The position numbers were made by a program, and so were the translations under genes. Below the pieces are notes generated by a model, which was not told the DNA's origin, did not search any database, and was given only the letters and a program-made list of their open reading frames with translations. Below are positions 16,718-26,153 of a DNA stretch of 42,848 nucleotides, piece after piece. Source of the stretch: an uncultured Lewinella sp. (GTDB taxonomy: Bacteria > Bacteroidota > Bacteroidia > Chitinophagales > Saprospiraceae). Positions within the stretch are counted from its first letter, which is position 1. The number at the start of each line of letters is the position of its first letter. The stretch spans positions 1 to 42,848 of the forward strand of contig CAJXPD010000056.1 in the NCBI GenBank assembly GCA_913057785.1, in the 5' to 3' direction.

Positions 16718-18258
16718 TCCTTCCTTCGGATTTTAACCTCTCCAGAATTTACTTGTAAAGTAGTTTCCGTTCGGATGCGCTTATCTCTTTCTTTCAGCGT
16801 CTCAACATACTTGTAGGAAGCTTGCGCTTTTTCAGCGTCTAGCTCTAGAATCATATAGCCGTGATCCCTCATGTTGGCATATTTTAGATGAGGATTGATT
16901 TCGGTATTTACAATCTTCTTCTCGTGCTCCAATACATCTTCAGTTGACGCCCTTTCATTGGAATTACTAGAGTTAATGCTTGTTACGCCAAATTCTACCG
17001 CGAAGGCACCTTCGCTAGTGCTAGAGTTGTATTCTTTTTTTGGGTTATTAGTTACTTCAAAGGCCCAGGAAGAATGGGTGTCTCCGGTTAAGAAGACCAA
17101 GTTTTCCAGTTCATTCTCTTTGATGAAATCAGCTACTTTCTGCTGTTCTGCTGGGTAGCCGTCCCAGGCATCGAGATTGATGCTAAAGGTAGGGAACCCC
17201 CAATCTAGGTAGGAGAAGATTACCTGGTTACCGATGAGCTTCCAACGGGCTTTGGAAGTCGTGAGTCGCTCTTGAAACCAAGCCAACTGTTCTGCCCCAA
17301 GCATGCTTCTATCTACGTTCTGTAAGGTGGCATCGCTTAAGCTATCTACCTGTTTGGTTCTTCCTGCTAATCTTTCATCAAGCATGATTAAATCGGCCAA
17401 ATCACCAAAGGAAAAAGCGCGATAGTGGGCTGCACCATCTCTAATCGGAAGCCATTCGTAATAGACTTGTCTAGCTACGGCTTTACGAGTATTATAGTCG
17501 CCCTCATCCTCCTGATGGTTCTCTGCTCCATCTTTGTAAGAGTTATTGGTAATTTCATGATCATCCCAAATGTTAATGAAAGGATGATTGGCATGAACGG
17601 CTCTTAGATCTTGATCAAGCCGATATTGAGCATAACGATCTCTATAATCTTGTAGGCTTACAATTTCGTGAGGAGGCACATTGATACGTCCGATCGCCGT
17701 GTCTCCGTATACACCAGGGCCGTATTCATAGATGTAATCACCAAGATGCACTACGGCACTTAGGTTTTCTTCTTCAGCAATCCGGGCATAGGCATTGAAG
17801 TAGCCAAATTCATAGTTACTGCAGCTGACTACTGCAAAACGCAATCGCTCAGCTAATTGAGGCGCCGTTCTTGTTTTTCCAGTCATAGAGGAACCCTCTA
17901 GCGCTTTAAAACGATAATAGTATTGCGTGCCTGGTGTTAATCCTTCAGTAATGTCTACTTTGACGGTGTAATCTCTTTCAGGACTGGTTGTTTCTTTTCC
18001 GGATAAGGCAACTTCTTGAAAGTTTTCATTCTTTGAGATTTCCCATTCCACTTCTATCTCGGGAACCTGTGTTGCAGGCGTTACTCTTGTCCAGAGAACG
18101 ATACCTGTTGGCAGTGGGTCTCCGGAAGCGACACCATGGTAAAAAGGAGCCAAGCTTTCGTCGCGAAATTGGCTGGTGTTCTCCTCCAATGCTTCGTAGG
18201 TAGGTGCTTGCTCGCAAGAAATTAACCCGATGAGAAGGAGTAGTGTGAATAGACGCAT
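16714..18258 (-). CDS. phoD: PhoD-family alkaline phosphatase D, lipoprotein
   Basis: PhoD enzymes are Ca/Fe-dependent phosphodiesterases/phosphomonoesterases that release phosphate outside the cytoplasm. The 514-residue product starts with a lipoprotein signal (MRLFTLLLLIGLISC, lipobox LISC), then the PhoD N-terminal domain (FYHGVASGDPLPTGIVLWTR) and a calcineurin-like core: AVVSCSNYEFGYFNAYARI, VVHLGDYIYEYG, INIWDDHEITNN and FLTGDTHSSWAFEV supply the metal-binding Asp, Asn and His residues. It is full length. No partner genes or Pho box were identified. Confidence 0.93.
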   Translation of the reverse strand: MRLFTLLLLIGLISCEQAPTYEALEENTSQFRDESLAPFYHGVASGDPLPTGIVLWTRVTPATQVPEIEVEWEISKNENFQEVALSGKETTSPERDYTVKVDITEGLTPGTQYYYRFKALEGSSMTGKTRTAPQLAERLRFAVVSCSNYEFGYFNAYARIAEEENLSAVVHLGDYIYEYGPGVYGDTAIGRINVPPHEIVSLQDYRDRYAQYRLDQDLRAVHANHPFINIWDDHEITNNSYKDGAENHQEDEGDYNTRKAVARQVYYEWLPIRDGAAHYRAFSFGDLADLIMLDERLAGRTKQVDSLSDATLQNVDRSMLGAEQLAWFQERLTTSKARWKLIGNQVIFSYLDWGFPTFSINLDAWDGYPAEQQKVADFIKENELENLVFLTGDTHSSWAFEVTNNPKKEYNSSTSEGAFAVEFGVTSINSSNSNERASTEDVLEHEKKIVNTEINPHLKYANMRDHGYMILELDAEKAQASYKYVETLKERDKRIRTETTLQVNSGEVKIRRKD

Positions 18259-18336
18259 GTTGCTTGAGGGTTTTATGTTTGGAGTAAAAATAACTGGCCT
18301 ATGTATATCTTGAGTTAAGCAGAAGGAATTATTCTA

Positions 18337-18834
18337 TTATTTTTTGGAGGTATTCTCGTTTTGTTGTTTCTGAGCGAGCGTAAACCCTGAGTAGGCTAAG
18401 TCATGGGTTACTTCCTGACCATACACCGGAAAATCTTGCATTTCCTCGAGTGATCCAAATTCAATCTCCATGATAAGGAGTTTTTCGGAATCGATCAAAA
18501 CTTCATCTACCCCGACCCTGTGTTGACCCAATTGAAAATAGTATCTCGTTTTTTGAAGGCGAAAACTAGCCATCGATTCCCTCAAATGCTGATAGGATTC
18601 AGCCGTCAAATAAATCGTGGTAATCTCATGTAGCGATAAAGCCCCTTCTGTAATGGGCTTTTTTTGAGTCAGTTTATAGGTAAAAGGTGCTGCCTTACCC
18701 ATCTTCCTTAGCCTTAGACCAGCCTGCAGAAGATAATGATCTTCAATTGATTTTACATCTAATAAGGGTAAATGAGATAAGTTTTCCTTTAGTAGAAACC
18801 TTCGCTCATATTCTACACGGGCGTACTTGCTCAT
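18337..18834 (-). CDS. CYTH-domain protein (triphosphate tunnel metalloenzyme-like)
   Basis: A 165-residue protein starting with an ExExR-type strand (ARVEYERRFLL), then LRLRKMG, FTYKLTQKKP and, towards the end, RVGVDEVLI and LLIMEIEFGSLEEM. These alternating charged strands are typical of the CYTH tunnel fold that hydrolyses inorganic triphosphate or related substrates. The canonical ExExK Lys is Arg here. The gene directly follows the S9 peptidase gene on the same strand (2 nt apart). Substrate unknown. Confidence 0.78.
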   Translation of the reverse strand: MSKYARVEYERRFLLKENLSHLPLLDVKSIEDHYLLQAGLRLRKMGKAAPFTYKLTQKKPITEGALSLHEITTIYLTAESYQHLRESMASFRLQKTRYYFQLGQHRVGVDEVLIDSEKLLIMEIEFGSLEEMQDFPVYGQEVTHDLAYSGFTLAQKQQNENTSKK

Positions 18835-18836
18835 AT

Positions 18837-21119
18837 TTATTGCCAGCTAAAGTCCCAAATGGGCTTTTCGCCTAGTAGATGTTCAACGAAATAATTCCAA
18901 CGTTTTTTTCTAAAGTAGTCTTGATAGATGCCACGGTAGCCATGACGCTGACTCGGAAGAATCAGCAAATCGAACTCTTTATCAGCCTTGACTAATGCTT
19001 CGGCTAATTTGAAGGTGGCAGATGCATTGACATTATCGTCTAATGCACCATGCACCAGCAAAAGCTTTCCCTGCAATCGGTTGGCCATCGTAATGTTGGA
19101 CACCTCATGATAAGAAGCATCTACCGGCCAACCCATGTACATTTCAGGCCACCAGGCTTTCTCCATCCTGAAGTCGTGATCTGCGGAACTAGCCACAGCT
19201 ACCTTGTAAAAATCAGGGAATTGCAACATGGCATGTCCGGCGTCGTATCCTCCGGCAGAATGCCCAAATATCCCTACTCGATCCAGGTCAATCCAAGGAT
19301 ATCGTTGCGCCAATTGACGCAAAGCCAAGACATGATCAGCGAGATTAGAACCCATGTTTTTATAGGAATAATTATGAAACTCCTTTGATCTACCCGAAGT
19401 CCCAAGGCCGTCTACCATCATTACAATGAAACCAAGTTCTGCAAGGGCTTGATTGCTGACGCTGAGTACACGCCTGTAGTCCTTTGGAAACATCTGGGTG
19501 TGCGGTCCTGTATAGCTATGATCGATGACGGGATATTTTTTAGCAGGGTTGAAGTTGGTAGGTTTCCAAAGCGCGCCGTAGATCTTGGTTTTTCCATCCC
19601 GACCAATGGCAGTGAAAACTTCCGGCGCTTTCCAGCCTTTAGCTGTAAGAGCTTTTACATTGGCCTTGCCTAATTCCATAATTATTTGGCCGGTTTCAGC
19701 ATGGCGTAAAACCGTTCGCGTGGGCTGAGTGGCCGTGGAGTAATTGTCGACAAAGTGTTTGCCATTTGGTGCAAAGGAAATGGAGTGATGGGCATCTTCT
19801 GGGGTCAATAGTATCGGTTCCCCTCCTTCTACCTTTACCTTATATAAGTGCTGATGATATGGATTTCGTTCAGGATCCTTCCCTGCAGCTAGGAAATAGA
19901 CCCAGCCGTCATCGCTGATATGCAGAACATTATGGGTGTAGTAGGCACCTAGGGCTAAGGGATAGATTCCTCCCTTCTTTAAATCGAACCCATATAACTG
20001 CCGCCACCCACTACGTTCTGACGCAAACAGAAGTCTGTCTCGCTCTTCTACCAGCCAATATTGGAAATTGTCAATATTGGTTTTGCTGTTATCTGTAACC
20101 AGGCTAATAATTCTGTTTTTTGGGAGGTCTAGCTGAAGGACTTGGGCTTTTTGGTAGCCCCGATCTTGATAATATCCATAGACCTGCCCTGGAGTTTCAG
20201 ACCAGCGAAAAGATATCGAATTGATATGTGTCAGTCTTGGCAGATCAAGGAGCAGTTGTTTCTTTTTAGAGATATCGTAAAAAGTGGGAATGGAGTACAC
20301 CATATTGGTGTCACCAGGAGATCCTCGATAGTATGAAAGAAGACGAGGGCGATACAGTGAATCTACACTCCAGTCCAACATATACATCTTGTTGGCCGAG
20401 CGCAAATCACAAATATAGGTTTGCAAATACTTGGAATCTGGTGACCAATTGACATCAAAGCGGCGAGGTCGTTCTCCTCCCTCCCCTTCCATTTTGTCAT
20501 ACCAACCATAGTAACTGCCATATTCATAGTTTTTCCTCCCGTTTTTACTAAGTTGGTGTATGGCACCCGTTTCTGTGGAACGTATAAACAGGTTGTAATC
20601 TTCGGTATAGGCAATCCACTTGCCGTCCGGAGAGAGAGATTCGTATGAAAGAGATGACTTTTCTTCTGCTTTCCAAGCCTGAATAGAATAAGTGTTTAAG
20701 TCCGCTTCATAAGTTTTCCCTTCTACAACAAACTTGATCTTCTGCATGGACAGCACCTCTAATCTGTCCAATTCCAGTGTTTTGGCGTCGAAGGCTTTTC
20801 TAAACTTCCCCTGCAAGGCCGAGGCTAATCTTGCATGGTCAAACAGTGGATTGGCTTTAGCTTCAGAAAACTTAGCATGCCGATACTCCTTAGCTCCTGG
20901 GCTGTGATGGACCCACCAAAGACCAGTGCTATCCGATAGCCACCTGGGTTGAGTGTATAGATTGAATGCTGTTTTGTTCTCAATGTTTGTCCATAGAAAA
21001 CTAGCTGCTCTCTGATAGTCTTCTTTCCCAATGGTTTGGGATTTGCTGCTTTGAAGATTGAAGCCAACCAATATAGAAAGTAGGCAAAACAATCGGATCT
21101 GGGAAGGTAAATATCTCAC
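18837..21119 (-). CDS. S9-family prolyl oligopeptidase (dipeptidyl peptidase IV-like)
   Basis: A 760-residue serine peptidase with an N-terminal signal segment (LFCLLSILVGFNLQSSKSQ), a beta-propeller domain (about 100-500; SYESLSPDGKWIAYTEDYNLF, then WSPDSKYLQTYICDLR) and a C-terminal alpha/beta hydrolase domain. The nucleophile is Ser621 in GIFGHSAGGYDAGHAM; the Asp is in HGALDDNVNAS (about 694) and the His in SQRHGYRG (His726). The product is probably periplasmic and takes part in peptide degradation. The CYTH gene follows 2 nt downstream, so they are likely co-transcribed. Confidence 0.92.
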   Translation of the reverse strand: MRYLPSQIRLFCLLSILVGFNLQSSKSQTIGKEDYQRAASFLWTNIENKTAFNLYTQPRWLSDSTGLWWVHHSPGAKEYRHAKFSEAKANPLFDHARLASALQGKFRKAFDAKTLELDRLEVLSMQKIKFVVEGKTYEADLNTYSIQAWKAEEKSSLSYESLSPDGKWIAYTEDYNLFIRSTETGAIHQLSKNGRKNYEYGSYYGWYDKMEGEGGERPRRFDVNWSPDSKYLQTYICDLRSANKMYMLDWSVDSLYRPRLLSYYRGSPGDTNMVYSIPTFYDISKKKQLLLDLPRLTHINSISFRWSETPGQVYGYYQDRGYQKAQVLQLDLPKNRIISLVTDNSKTNIDNFQYWLVEERDRLLFASERSGWRQLYGFDLKKGGIYPLALGAYYTHNVLHISDDGWVYFLAAGKDPERNPYHQHLYKVKVEGGEPILLTPEDAHHSISFAPNGKHFVDNYSTATQPTRTVLRHAETGQIIMELGKANVKALTAKGWKAPEVFTAIGRDGKTKIYGALWKPTNFNPAKKYPVIDHSYTGPHTQMFPKDYRRVLSVSNQALAELGFIVMMVDGLGTSGRSKEFHNYSYKNMGSNLADHVLALRQLAQRYPWIDLDRVGIFGHSAGGYDAGHAMLQFPDFYKVAVASSADHDFRMEKAWWPEMYMGWPVDASYHEVSNITMANRLQGKLLLVHGALDDNVNASATFKLAEALVKADKEFDLLILPSQRHGYRGIYQDYFRKKRWNYFVEHLLGEKPIWDFSWQ

Positions 21120-21218
21120 TTTTTAGTACTCCTTTTTTTACGAAGGTACACCAAGTGGAGTGCTTTAGAAAAGGACTACCCTGAAAATTATCTTGTTAAC
21201 TCCTCTTTAGTCAGAAAA

Positions 21219-21250
21219 CAAAAAAGTGGATACCACTCCTGATATCCACT
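21219..21250 (-). terminator. Rho-independent terminator after the O-methyltransferase gene
   Basis: Perfect 8-bp stem AGTGGATA/TATCCACT (21225-21232 with 21243-21250), 10-nt loop, followed on the minus strand by a six-T run (21220-21225 region). It lies 42 nt past the O-methyltransferase stop. Confidence 0.82.
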
Positions 21251-21291
21251 ATTACCAACTATAGGATGTTGAAAACATCCCGATACAATTC

Positions 21292-21930
21292 TTAGGCCGC
21301 TACCGTTGTCAACTCTGATCCTCCCTTATCATCTGCCACGCGCTGACTCCTATATTTTTCTGGTCGACTGTATATATAATCAAGGTATGGTTTGGCACTC
21401 TTGAAACTGGCGTTGTCAGTGTAAATGATGGTCCCATCTTTAAATAATGGTTCCAGCTGCTTCAATAAGGGTAGATACAGATCATTCCATCCATCCATAA
21501 GCAGGAAATCTATGCTATCCTCTAAATTTTGTAAGGTTTTCAAAGCATCCCCCTCCCTTAAATCGATGACCTCGCTTAAGCCCGCCTCTTCAAAGTTGTG
21601 TTGAGCTACCGCACATTTTTCTGCTAAAAGCTCGGTGGTAATTACCTTACCTCCATTTTCCTTGGCAGCAGCAGCTAGGTAAATGGTTGAGATTCCAAAA
21701 GAGGTGCCAAATTCGACTATGTTTTTAGCTTGACGTTCTACTAAAAGGTCGTACAAAAACTCTCCCTGTTTTCTAGAAATAGCTATGTATGCATCTTTCA
21801 TATCTTCCGGTCGCAGCTTACGAAATATGCCTTTTGAAAGCCCCCTTAAAATCTTACCCATATCTCGAGAAGAGTCATTGTGCAGGCGATTCAATGTTTG
21901 TTGGATTTTAAAATCTTTGATCTTTCTCAT
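21292..21930 (-). CDS. Class I SAM-dependent O-methyltransferase
   Basis: A 212-residue methyltransferase of the caffeoyl-CoA/catechol O-methyltransferase type: QGEFLYDLLVERQAKNIVEF leads into the SAM loop EFGTSFGISTIYLAAAA (Glu73 to Gly79), then GKVITTELLAEKCAVAQ with the acidic ribose-binding Glu, and the catalytic-region DFLLMDGWNDLY. It is divergent from a HxlR regulator with an 80-nt shared promoter region, which suggests it is the regulator's target. Substrate unknown. Confidence 0.88.
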   Translation of the reverse strand: MRKIKDFKIQQTLNRLHNDSSRDMGKILRGLSKGIFRKLRPEDMKDAYIAISRKQGEFLYDLLVERQAKNIVEFGTSFGISTIYLAAAAKENGGKVITTELLAEKCAVAQHNFEEAGLSEVIDLREGDALKTLQNLEDSIDFLLMDGWNDLYLPLLKQLEPLFKDGTIIYTDNASFKSAKPYLDYIYSRPEKYRSQRVADDKGGSELTTVAA

Positions 21931-21964
21931 GTGCTTATTTTCTTCTTTTTACTTACAAAATTCC

Positions 21965-21972
21965 TACATTTG
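21965..21972 (+). promoter_or_regulatory. -7 promoter element (TACATTTG) for the HxlR gene
   Basis: TACATTTG matches the Bacteroidota TAnnTTTG -7 box, 38 nt before the HxlR start. A 6-bp inverted repeat CTATAT...ATATAG spans 21974-22009 in the same divergent gap and could be an operator. No good -33 box was seen. Confidence 0.4.
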
Positions 21973-22010
21973 TCTATATATGGCAAGTAGTCATCATAAA
22001 GTGATATAGT

Positions 22011-22394
22011 ATGCAAAATCATACTAATGTTGATAATCAAATTTTTATATTGATGGAGATAGAAAAGAAATCTGTGAAAATCTATGATTGTCCCGTGACT
22101 TACTGCATGAGTAAGATTGGTGGGAAATGGAAGCCCATTATTTTATTCCTTATTTCCAAAGGGGTGAATCGATTTGGAGAAATGCAGCGTGGGATCGATG
22201 GAATCAGTAAGCAGATGTTAACAAAACAACTGAGAGAATTAGAAAAAGACAACATTTTACATCGCGAAATATTTGCGGAGATTCCCCCGAGAGTGGAGTA
22301 TACGATTACGGAACATGGGCACACTTTATTCCCTATTATTCAACAAATGCGAGACTGGGGACAAGAGCATATGCCTCAGGAAATAGAGGCTTAG
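22011..22394 (+). CDS. HxlR-family winged-helix regulator
   Basis: A 127-residue HxlR-type regulator with the family core YDCPVTYCMSKIGGKWKPII, GVNRFGEMQRGIDGISKQML, TKQLRELEKDNILHRE, and PPRVEYTITEHGHTLFPI. The conserved Cys of DCPV could sense redox state or electrophiles, as in related HypR/YodB proteins. The ATG at 22053 (MEIEKKSVKIYDCPV) would give a more typical N-terminus; the ATG at 22011 lies nearer the promoter element. It is divergent from the O-methyltransferase gene and ends 6 nt before the convergent fdhD. Confidence 0.9.
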   Translation: MQNHTNVDNQIFILMEIEKKSVKIYDCPVTYCMSKIGGKWKPIILFLISKGVNRFGEMQRGIDGISKQMLTKQLRELEKDNILHREIFAEIPPRVEYTITEHGHTLFPIIQQMRDWGQEHMPQEIEA

Positions 22395-22400
22395 CTGGAC

Positions 22401-23255
22401 TTAAACATGCCCTTGAGGAGTATTTTTCACTAGTAATCTTGCTTCCGCTGAAACTCTCCCCTCTCCGCAGTAGATATTGCAGCGGTCTACTTTAGTAAAG
22501 CCGATCAAACTGATACCATGTTCCTCCGCGGTTTCGATGGCAAGGGAAGAGGGGGCGCCTACCGCCAGAATTATAGCCACACCCAACATGCTTGCTTTCT
22601 GCACTAATTCGAAGCCAATTCTCCCACTTAGTACCAGGATCTTGTCTCTCCAAGGGACTTGCCCCTCCTGAACAGCTTTACCAATCAGTTTATCAAGCGC
22701 ATTATGTCTACCTACATCTTCCCTCAGATATAGTAATTGCCCATCACTGCTAAATAAACCAGCAGCATGGATGCCACCTGTCAGCTCGAAAAGATTCTGG
22801 TGATTTCTAAGCTTTTGTGGAAGCGAGAGGAGTATCTCTATCGGAACGACGGGCCAATTTGTAGCGGGGAAATAACAACTATGATGCTGAATTGAACCCA
22901 GATGACTCTTACCGCAAATTCCACAACTGGCATTGCTGAGAAAACTACGCTCTTGCTGGAGTTTTTGCGTTGATATTTCTGGACTCAAAGTAAGGAGGAG
23001 GATGTGCTGCCCTTGAGCTTCTATCTTCAGAATGTCTTGATTGGAACGAATAATTCCTTCGGCAAAAAGAAAGCCAGTCACCATTTCCAGGTCTCTACCC
23101 GGCGTGCGCATGGTCACACTTAAGGATTGAAAAACCTGGGTTGTAGCATCCCAGACTCTTATTTCTAGAGGTTCTTCAACAACAATATGTTCGGAAAATA
23201 CTTCCCGTGATTCAGCGCTAGCTTTTAGTGCATTTTTTAATTGAATGCCCTCCAT
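22401..23255 (-). CDS. fdhD: Sulfur carrier protein FdhD
   Basis: FdhD carries sulfur from a cysteine desulfurase to the molybdenum cofactor of formate-dehydrogenase-type enzymes, giving the Mo=S ligand needed for activity. The 284-residue protein shows MRTPGRDLEMVTGFLFAEGI, the catalytic CGICG (Cys111, Cys114) in SNASCGICGKS, RHNALDKLIGKA and ILVLSGRIGFELVQKA. Its likely client in this window is the YdeP-type oxidoreductase at 8.7-11.0 kb. It is transcribed away from ApaG's upstream genes on the same minus strand, 77 nt after apaG. Confidence 0.95.
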   Translation of the reverse strand: MEGIQLKNALKASAESREVFSEHIVVEEPLEIRVWDATTQVFQSLSVTMRTPGRDLEMVTGFLFAEGIIRSNQDILKIEAQGQHILLLTLSPEISTQKLQQERSFLSNASCGICGKSHLGSIQHHSCYFPATNWPVVPIEILLSLPQKLRNHQNLFELTGGIHAAGLFSSDGQLLYLREDVGRHNALDKLIGKAVQEGQVPWRDKILVLSGRIGFELVQKASMLGVAIILAVGAPSSLAIETAEEHGISLIGFTKVDRCNIYCGEGRVSAEARLLVKNTPQGHV

Positions 23256-23332
23256 AGATAAGAAAGAGTATGCTAGTGAAAAAAGAAAGAATGATGATAC
23301 ATAGAGCAGGCGAAAGGGAATAGCCTCCGCTA

Positions 23333-23719
23333 TTAATTTAGTAGGTAAGGAGCAACAGGTCTAAATTCTGGAATTTTGACCTCGAAAGGTTCATCTACCG
23401 GCTTTTTGACCATCAAGTAGGAACCATACATGCGTCCAAAGGGTGTAGCTAGTTGGCACCAGGAGGAATATTCATGGCTTTCTCCAGGAGCAAGTATGGG
23501 TTGTTTGCCGATGACACCTTCGCCCTCAACTTCCTTTAGCTTTCCACTGGCATCTTGGATAAACCAGTGCCTCCGCATTAATTGAACGGTTCCTGAACTT
23601 TGGTTTTCAATGATAATTCGGTAAGAAAAGACGTATCTGCTGGCCAACGGATGGGAATAGTCCGGCCGGTATTTATTCTCTACACTTACTTTTATTCCGT
23701 TAGTGGTCATTGTTTCCAT
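23333..23719 (-). CDS. apaG: ApaG-family protein
   Basis: A 128-residue single-domain ApaG protein (fibronectin-III-like fold), linked genetically to Co/Mg efflux in enterobacteria but with no known activity. Family features are VSVENKYRPDYSHPLASRYVFSYRI at the start (two strands), QLMRRHWFIQDASGK, GEGVIGKQPILAPGESHEY and TPFGRMYGSYLMV. It follows gmk after 15 nt on the same strand. Start could also be the internal Met at 23710. Confidence 0.93.
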   Translation of the reverse strand: METMTTNGIKVSVENKYRPDYSHPLASRYVFSYRIIIENQSSGTVQLMRRHWFIQDASGKLKEVEGEGVIGKQPILAPGESHEYSSWCQLATPFGRMYGSYLMVKKPVDEPFEVKIPEFRPVAPYLLN

Positions 23720-23734
23720 GGGTCCACTTGCTTA

Positions 23735-24304
23735 TTAATTGATGAACGTCTCTACTATTTTTTCTGCTTCTTGTAGGGCGATTTCGAGTTCATCATTGAT
23801 CAAGACAATATCAAACTCGCTTTCCAAGGCCAACTCTTCCTGTGCTTTATCGATTCGTCTCTTAAGATTCTCTGGTGTTTCTGTTGCTCTGTTTTTCAGT
23901 CTTTCTTGTAAAACTGCTGCGGAAGGGGGACGAATGAATACGGTTAAGGCTTCTGCTTGGAATTGCCTTTTTAAATTTCGAGCCCCCTGTACGTCTATAT
24001 CAAAGATAATACATTTACCCAAGGACCACAAGCGTTCCAACTCACTGTACAATGTCCCGTAATACAGGCCTTCATATACTTCTTCTGACTCCACAAATGC
24101 ATTTTCTGCCAGTAGTTCCTTGAAGCGTTCTGGGGAAACGAAATAGTAATCTTTCCCGTGCTGCTCATGCGGTCGTTGGGAGCGAGTAGTAGCTGATACA
24201 GAGAAGGCCAGTTGATCATATTTCGTAAGCAAATGCCGTACGATAGTAGTTTTACCTGCACCAGATGGTGCAGTAAAGATCAATAGTTTTCTATCCTTTA
24301 TCAC
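23735..24304 (-). CDS. gmk: Guanylate kinase, GTG start
   Basis: Phosphorylates GMP to GDP with ATP. The 189-residue protein is full length: P-loop FTAPSGAGKTTIVRHLL, GMP-binding VSATTRSQRPHEQHGKDY, FKELLAENAFVESEEVYEGL, GTLYSEL, and IDVQGARNLKRQF. The first codon is GTG (24302-24304), directly after the TAG stop of the upstream yicC-like gene with no spacing, so translation is probably coupled. No ATG is available near the P-loop. Confidence 0.95.
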   Translation of the reverse strand: MIKDRKLLIFTAPSGAGKTTIVRHLLTKYDQLAFSVSATTRSQRPHEQHGKDYYFVSPERFKELLAENAFVESEEVYEGLYYGTLYSELERLWSLGKCIIFDIDVQGARNLKRQFQAEALTVFIRPPSAAVLQERLKNRATETPENLKRRIDKAQEELALESEFDIVLINDELEIALQEAEKIVETFIN

Positions 24305-25180
24305 CTATAGAGAATTGGCTACTTGTTCCTTAATTTTTTCAAGCTCATCTTTCATCCCCACTACAAGGCGCTGAATATTAGCAGAATATGCTTTTGCCCC
24401 CATCGTGTTAATCTCTCTACCCATTTCCTGGCTAATGAAGTTTAGCTTCCGCCCTTTGGAAGGCACTTTTTTGTCCAATTGTTCTAAAAAGTATTTGCAA
24501 TGTTGATCCAAACGTACCTTTTCTTCTGTGATATCGATCTTTTCTAGGTAGAATAGGATCTCCTGTTCAAAACGATTCTCATCGATCTTATCTTTCCCAA
24601 GGTATTCTTCTAGGTTTTGATTAAGTCGTTGACGAAGTCGGGTTACTCTTTCGGCTTCATGAGGATCCAGCTTACCAAGATATTCCAGAATATTGGCAAT
24701 TCTACTACGTAGATCAGTTTCCATAGCTTTGCCTTCATCCTCTCTATACTGGCCAAAATTTTTCAAAGCCGCATTCATGGTATCCATCAAAGTTTGCCAC
24801 TCTTGCTCATCGATTTGATCTCCATCGGTAGAAATCACATTCGGTATCCGGAGTATGGCTTGCATCATGTCACCCTTAGGTAAACCTAGTTCGGTGGCCA
24901 TACCATCCAACTCTTGGAAGTATTTTCGGAAAAGGGCTTTATTCAGACCAAAGGCTTCATCACCTTGCTCAGACTTTACTTCGATCGTAATATCAATCTT
25001 TCCTCTTTGGGCATAGCTGCTAACCATTTTCCGAATCTCAACCTCCTTCTCCCTGTAATTTTGAGGGTACTTGACCCGGAGATCCGTATACTTGCTGTTT
25101 AAGGATCTGATCTCCACGGAAATGACCTTTTCCCTGTAGGGAAGCTTCGCTCTCCCATAACCTGTCATCGATAGCAACAT
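24305..25180 (-). CDS. YicC/YloC-family endoribonuclease
   Basis: A 291-residue YicC-family protein, in E. coli an endoribonuclease involved in RNA turnover. It starts MLLSMTGYGRAK and has the family's EIRSLNSKYTDLRVKYPQNY, internal LRQRLNQNLEEYLGKDKIDE and the conserved end GRKLNFISQEMGREINTMG. The gene order yicC-gmk is widely conserved in bacteria and here the two genes abut (TAG followed directly by GTG). Confidence 0.94.
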   Translation of the reverse strand: MLLSMTGYGRAKLPYREKVISVEIRSLNSKYTDLRVKYPQNYREKEVEIRKMVSSYAQRGKIDITIEVKSEQGDEAFGLNKALFRKYFQELDGMATELGLPKGDMMQAILRIPNVISTDGDQIDEQEWQTLMDTMNAALKNFGQYREDEGKAMETDLRSRIANILEYLGKLDPHEAERVTRLRQRLNQNLEEYLGKDKIDENRFEQEILFYLEKIDITEEKVRLDQHCKYFLEQLDKKVPSKGRKLNFISQEMGREINTMGAKAYSANIQRLVVGMKDELEKIKEQVANSL

Positions 25181-25802
25181 ATAGTATTGATTTATTCTGC
25201 TGTGAATACCTTGTCCGTAAAGAGGAAAAACATCTAAAGAAGACGCGTTTTCAAAGAGTTATTCATTATTTGCGAACAAAGGCTAATAATCAGGATAGCT
25301 CCAAAAGCAACGGCAAAGATAACTAAAGCTTACATAAAAAAAAGCTACTATTTTTCTGGCTACCAGGAAGATAAAAATGATTTTAAAACTAGCTATAGCG
25401 AAGCAGCAACCCTACCTAGTTTAACCATTAATTTCTCAATCCAGAGCCAACCAGGAGCGTAAACAAAAGACCAATAGTCAGGATAGGGATATTTCGCTAG
25501 AATTACTAAGACGTTATGTCTTGGAGGAAAGGATGGAGGACTAACAAAGCAAATTCAGTAAGCTCAACTATCTGACAAATTTTAGTCGTTGTCAATTCCA
25601 ATTGGGCCTATTTTATTTTATGACCTGCCAGGATTAAGTTCAAATACAGCTCCTTTTAAATCATAACCAATTGACTGTTAGTGAAATTGTGTAAAATAAA
25701 ATGGCCATTTTTTTCGGAATAATGAAAAAATTGCGAAATTTGCCTCTCATTTTTCGACACCTATGTCGTATATTATAACTTACTATAAACCAATATATAA
25801 CG
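25181..25802. other. 620-bp intergenic region between yicC and the HU gene
   Basis: Divergent promoter region. I see no protein-coding ORF with coding character and no tRNA. The only local structures are a small hairpin AGCTT/AAGCT near 25328-25347 and an AT-rich stretch directly before the HU start. Nothing else is supported. Confidence 0.5.
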
Positions 25803-26111
25803 ATGAGAAAAGCTGATCTAGTAGCGGCCATCTCTGAAAAGACGGGAGTTCCAAAGGTCGATGTGTTAGTAACTTTGGAGACATTTTTCAAGGAAGTTAA
25901 AAACTCCCTGGCTGATGGGGAAAACGTTTATGTAAGAGGGTTCGGTTCCTTCATCGTGAAGAAGAGAGCAAAGAAGATCGGTCGACATATCAAGAAGAAT
26001 AAAGCGATCGAAATTCCAGAACACTATATCCCAGCTTTCAAGCCTGCAAAGGTATTTGTTGAGCAGGTGAAAGATAATGTTACTGCTTTACCTGAAGAGG
26101 ACGGAGAATAG
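25803..26111 (+). CDS. HU/IHF-family DNA-binding protein
   Basis: A 102-residue histone-like DNA-bending protein: MRKADLVAAISEKTGVPK, then VLVTLETFFKEVKNSLADGE, the conserved VYVRGFGSFIVKKRAKKIG and the arm end PAFKPAKVFVEQV. The arm differs from canonical HU (usually GRNPxT; here GRHIKKNKAIEIPEHY), as is common in Bacteroidota HU paralogues. It begins the run HU, TPR lipoprotein, small basic protein. Confidence 0.92.
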   Translation: MRKADLVAAISEKTGVPKVDVLVTLETFFKEVKNSLADGENVYVRGFGSFIVKKRAKKIGRHIKKNKAIEIPEHYIPAFKPAKVFVEQVKDNVTALPEEDGE

Positions 26112-26153
26112 TACTGTATGAGTATGATAGAGAGTTTCCGAAAATAGAAGAAC

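Noticed and set aside
25181..25802. Small RNA gene before the HU gene
   Set aside because: Only weak short hairpins and two similar TCAGGATAG strings; nothing consistent with a defined RNA.
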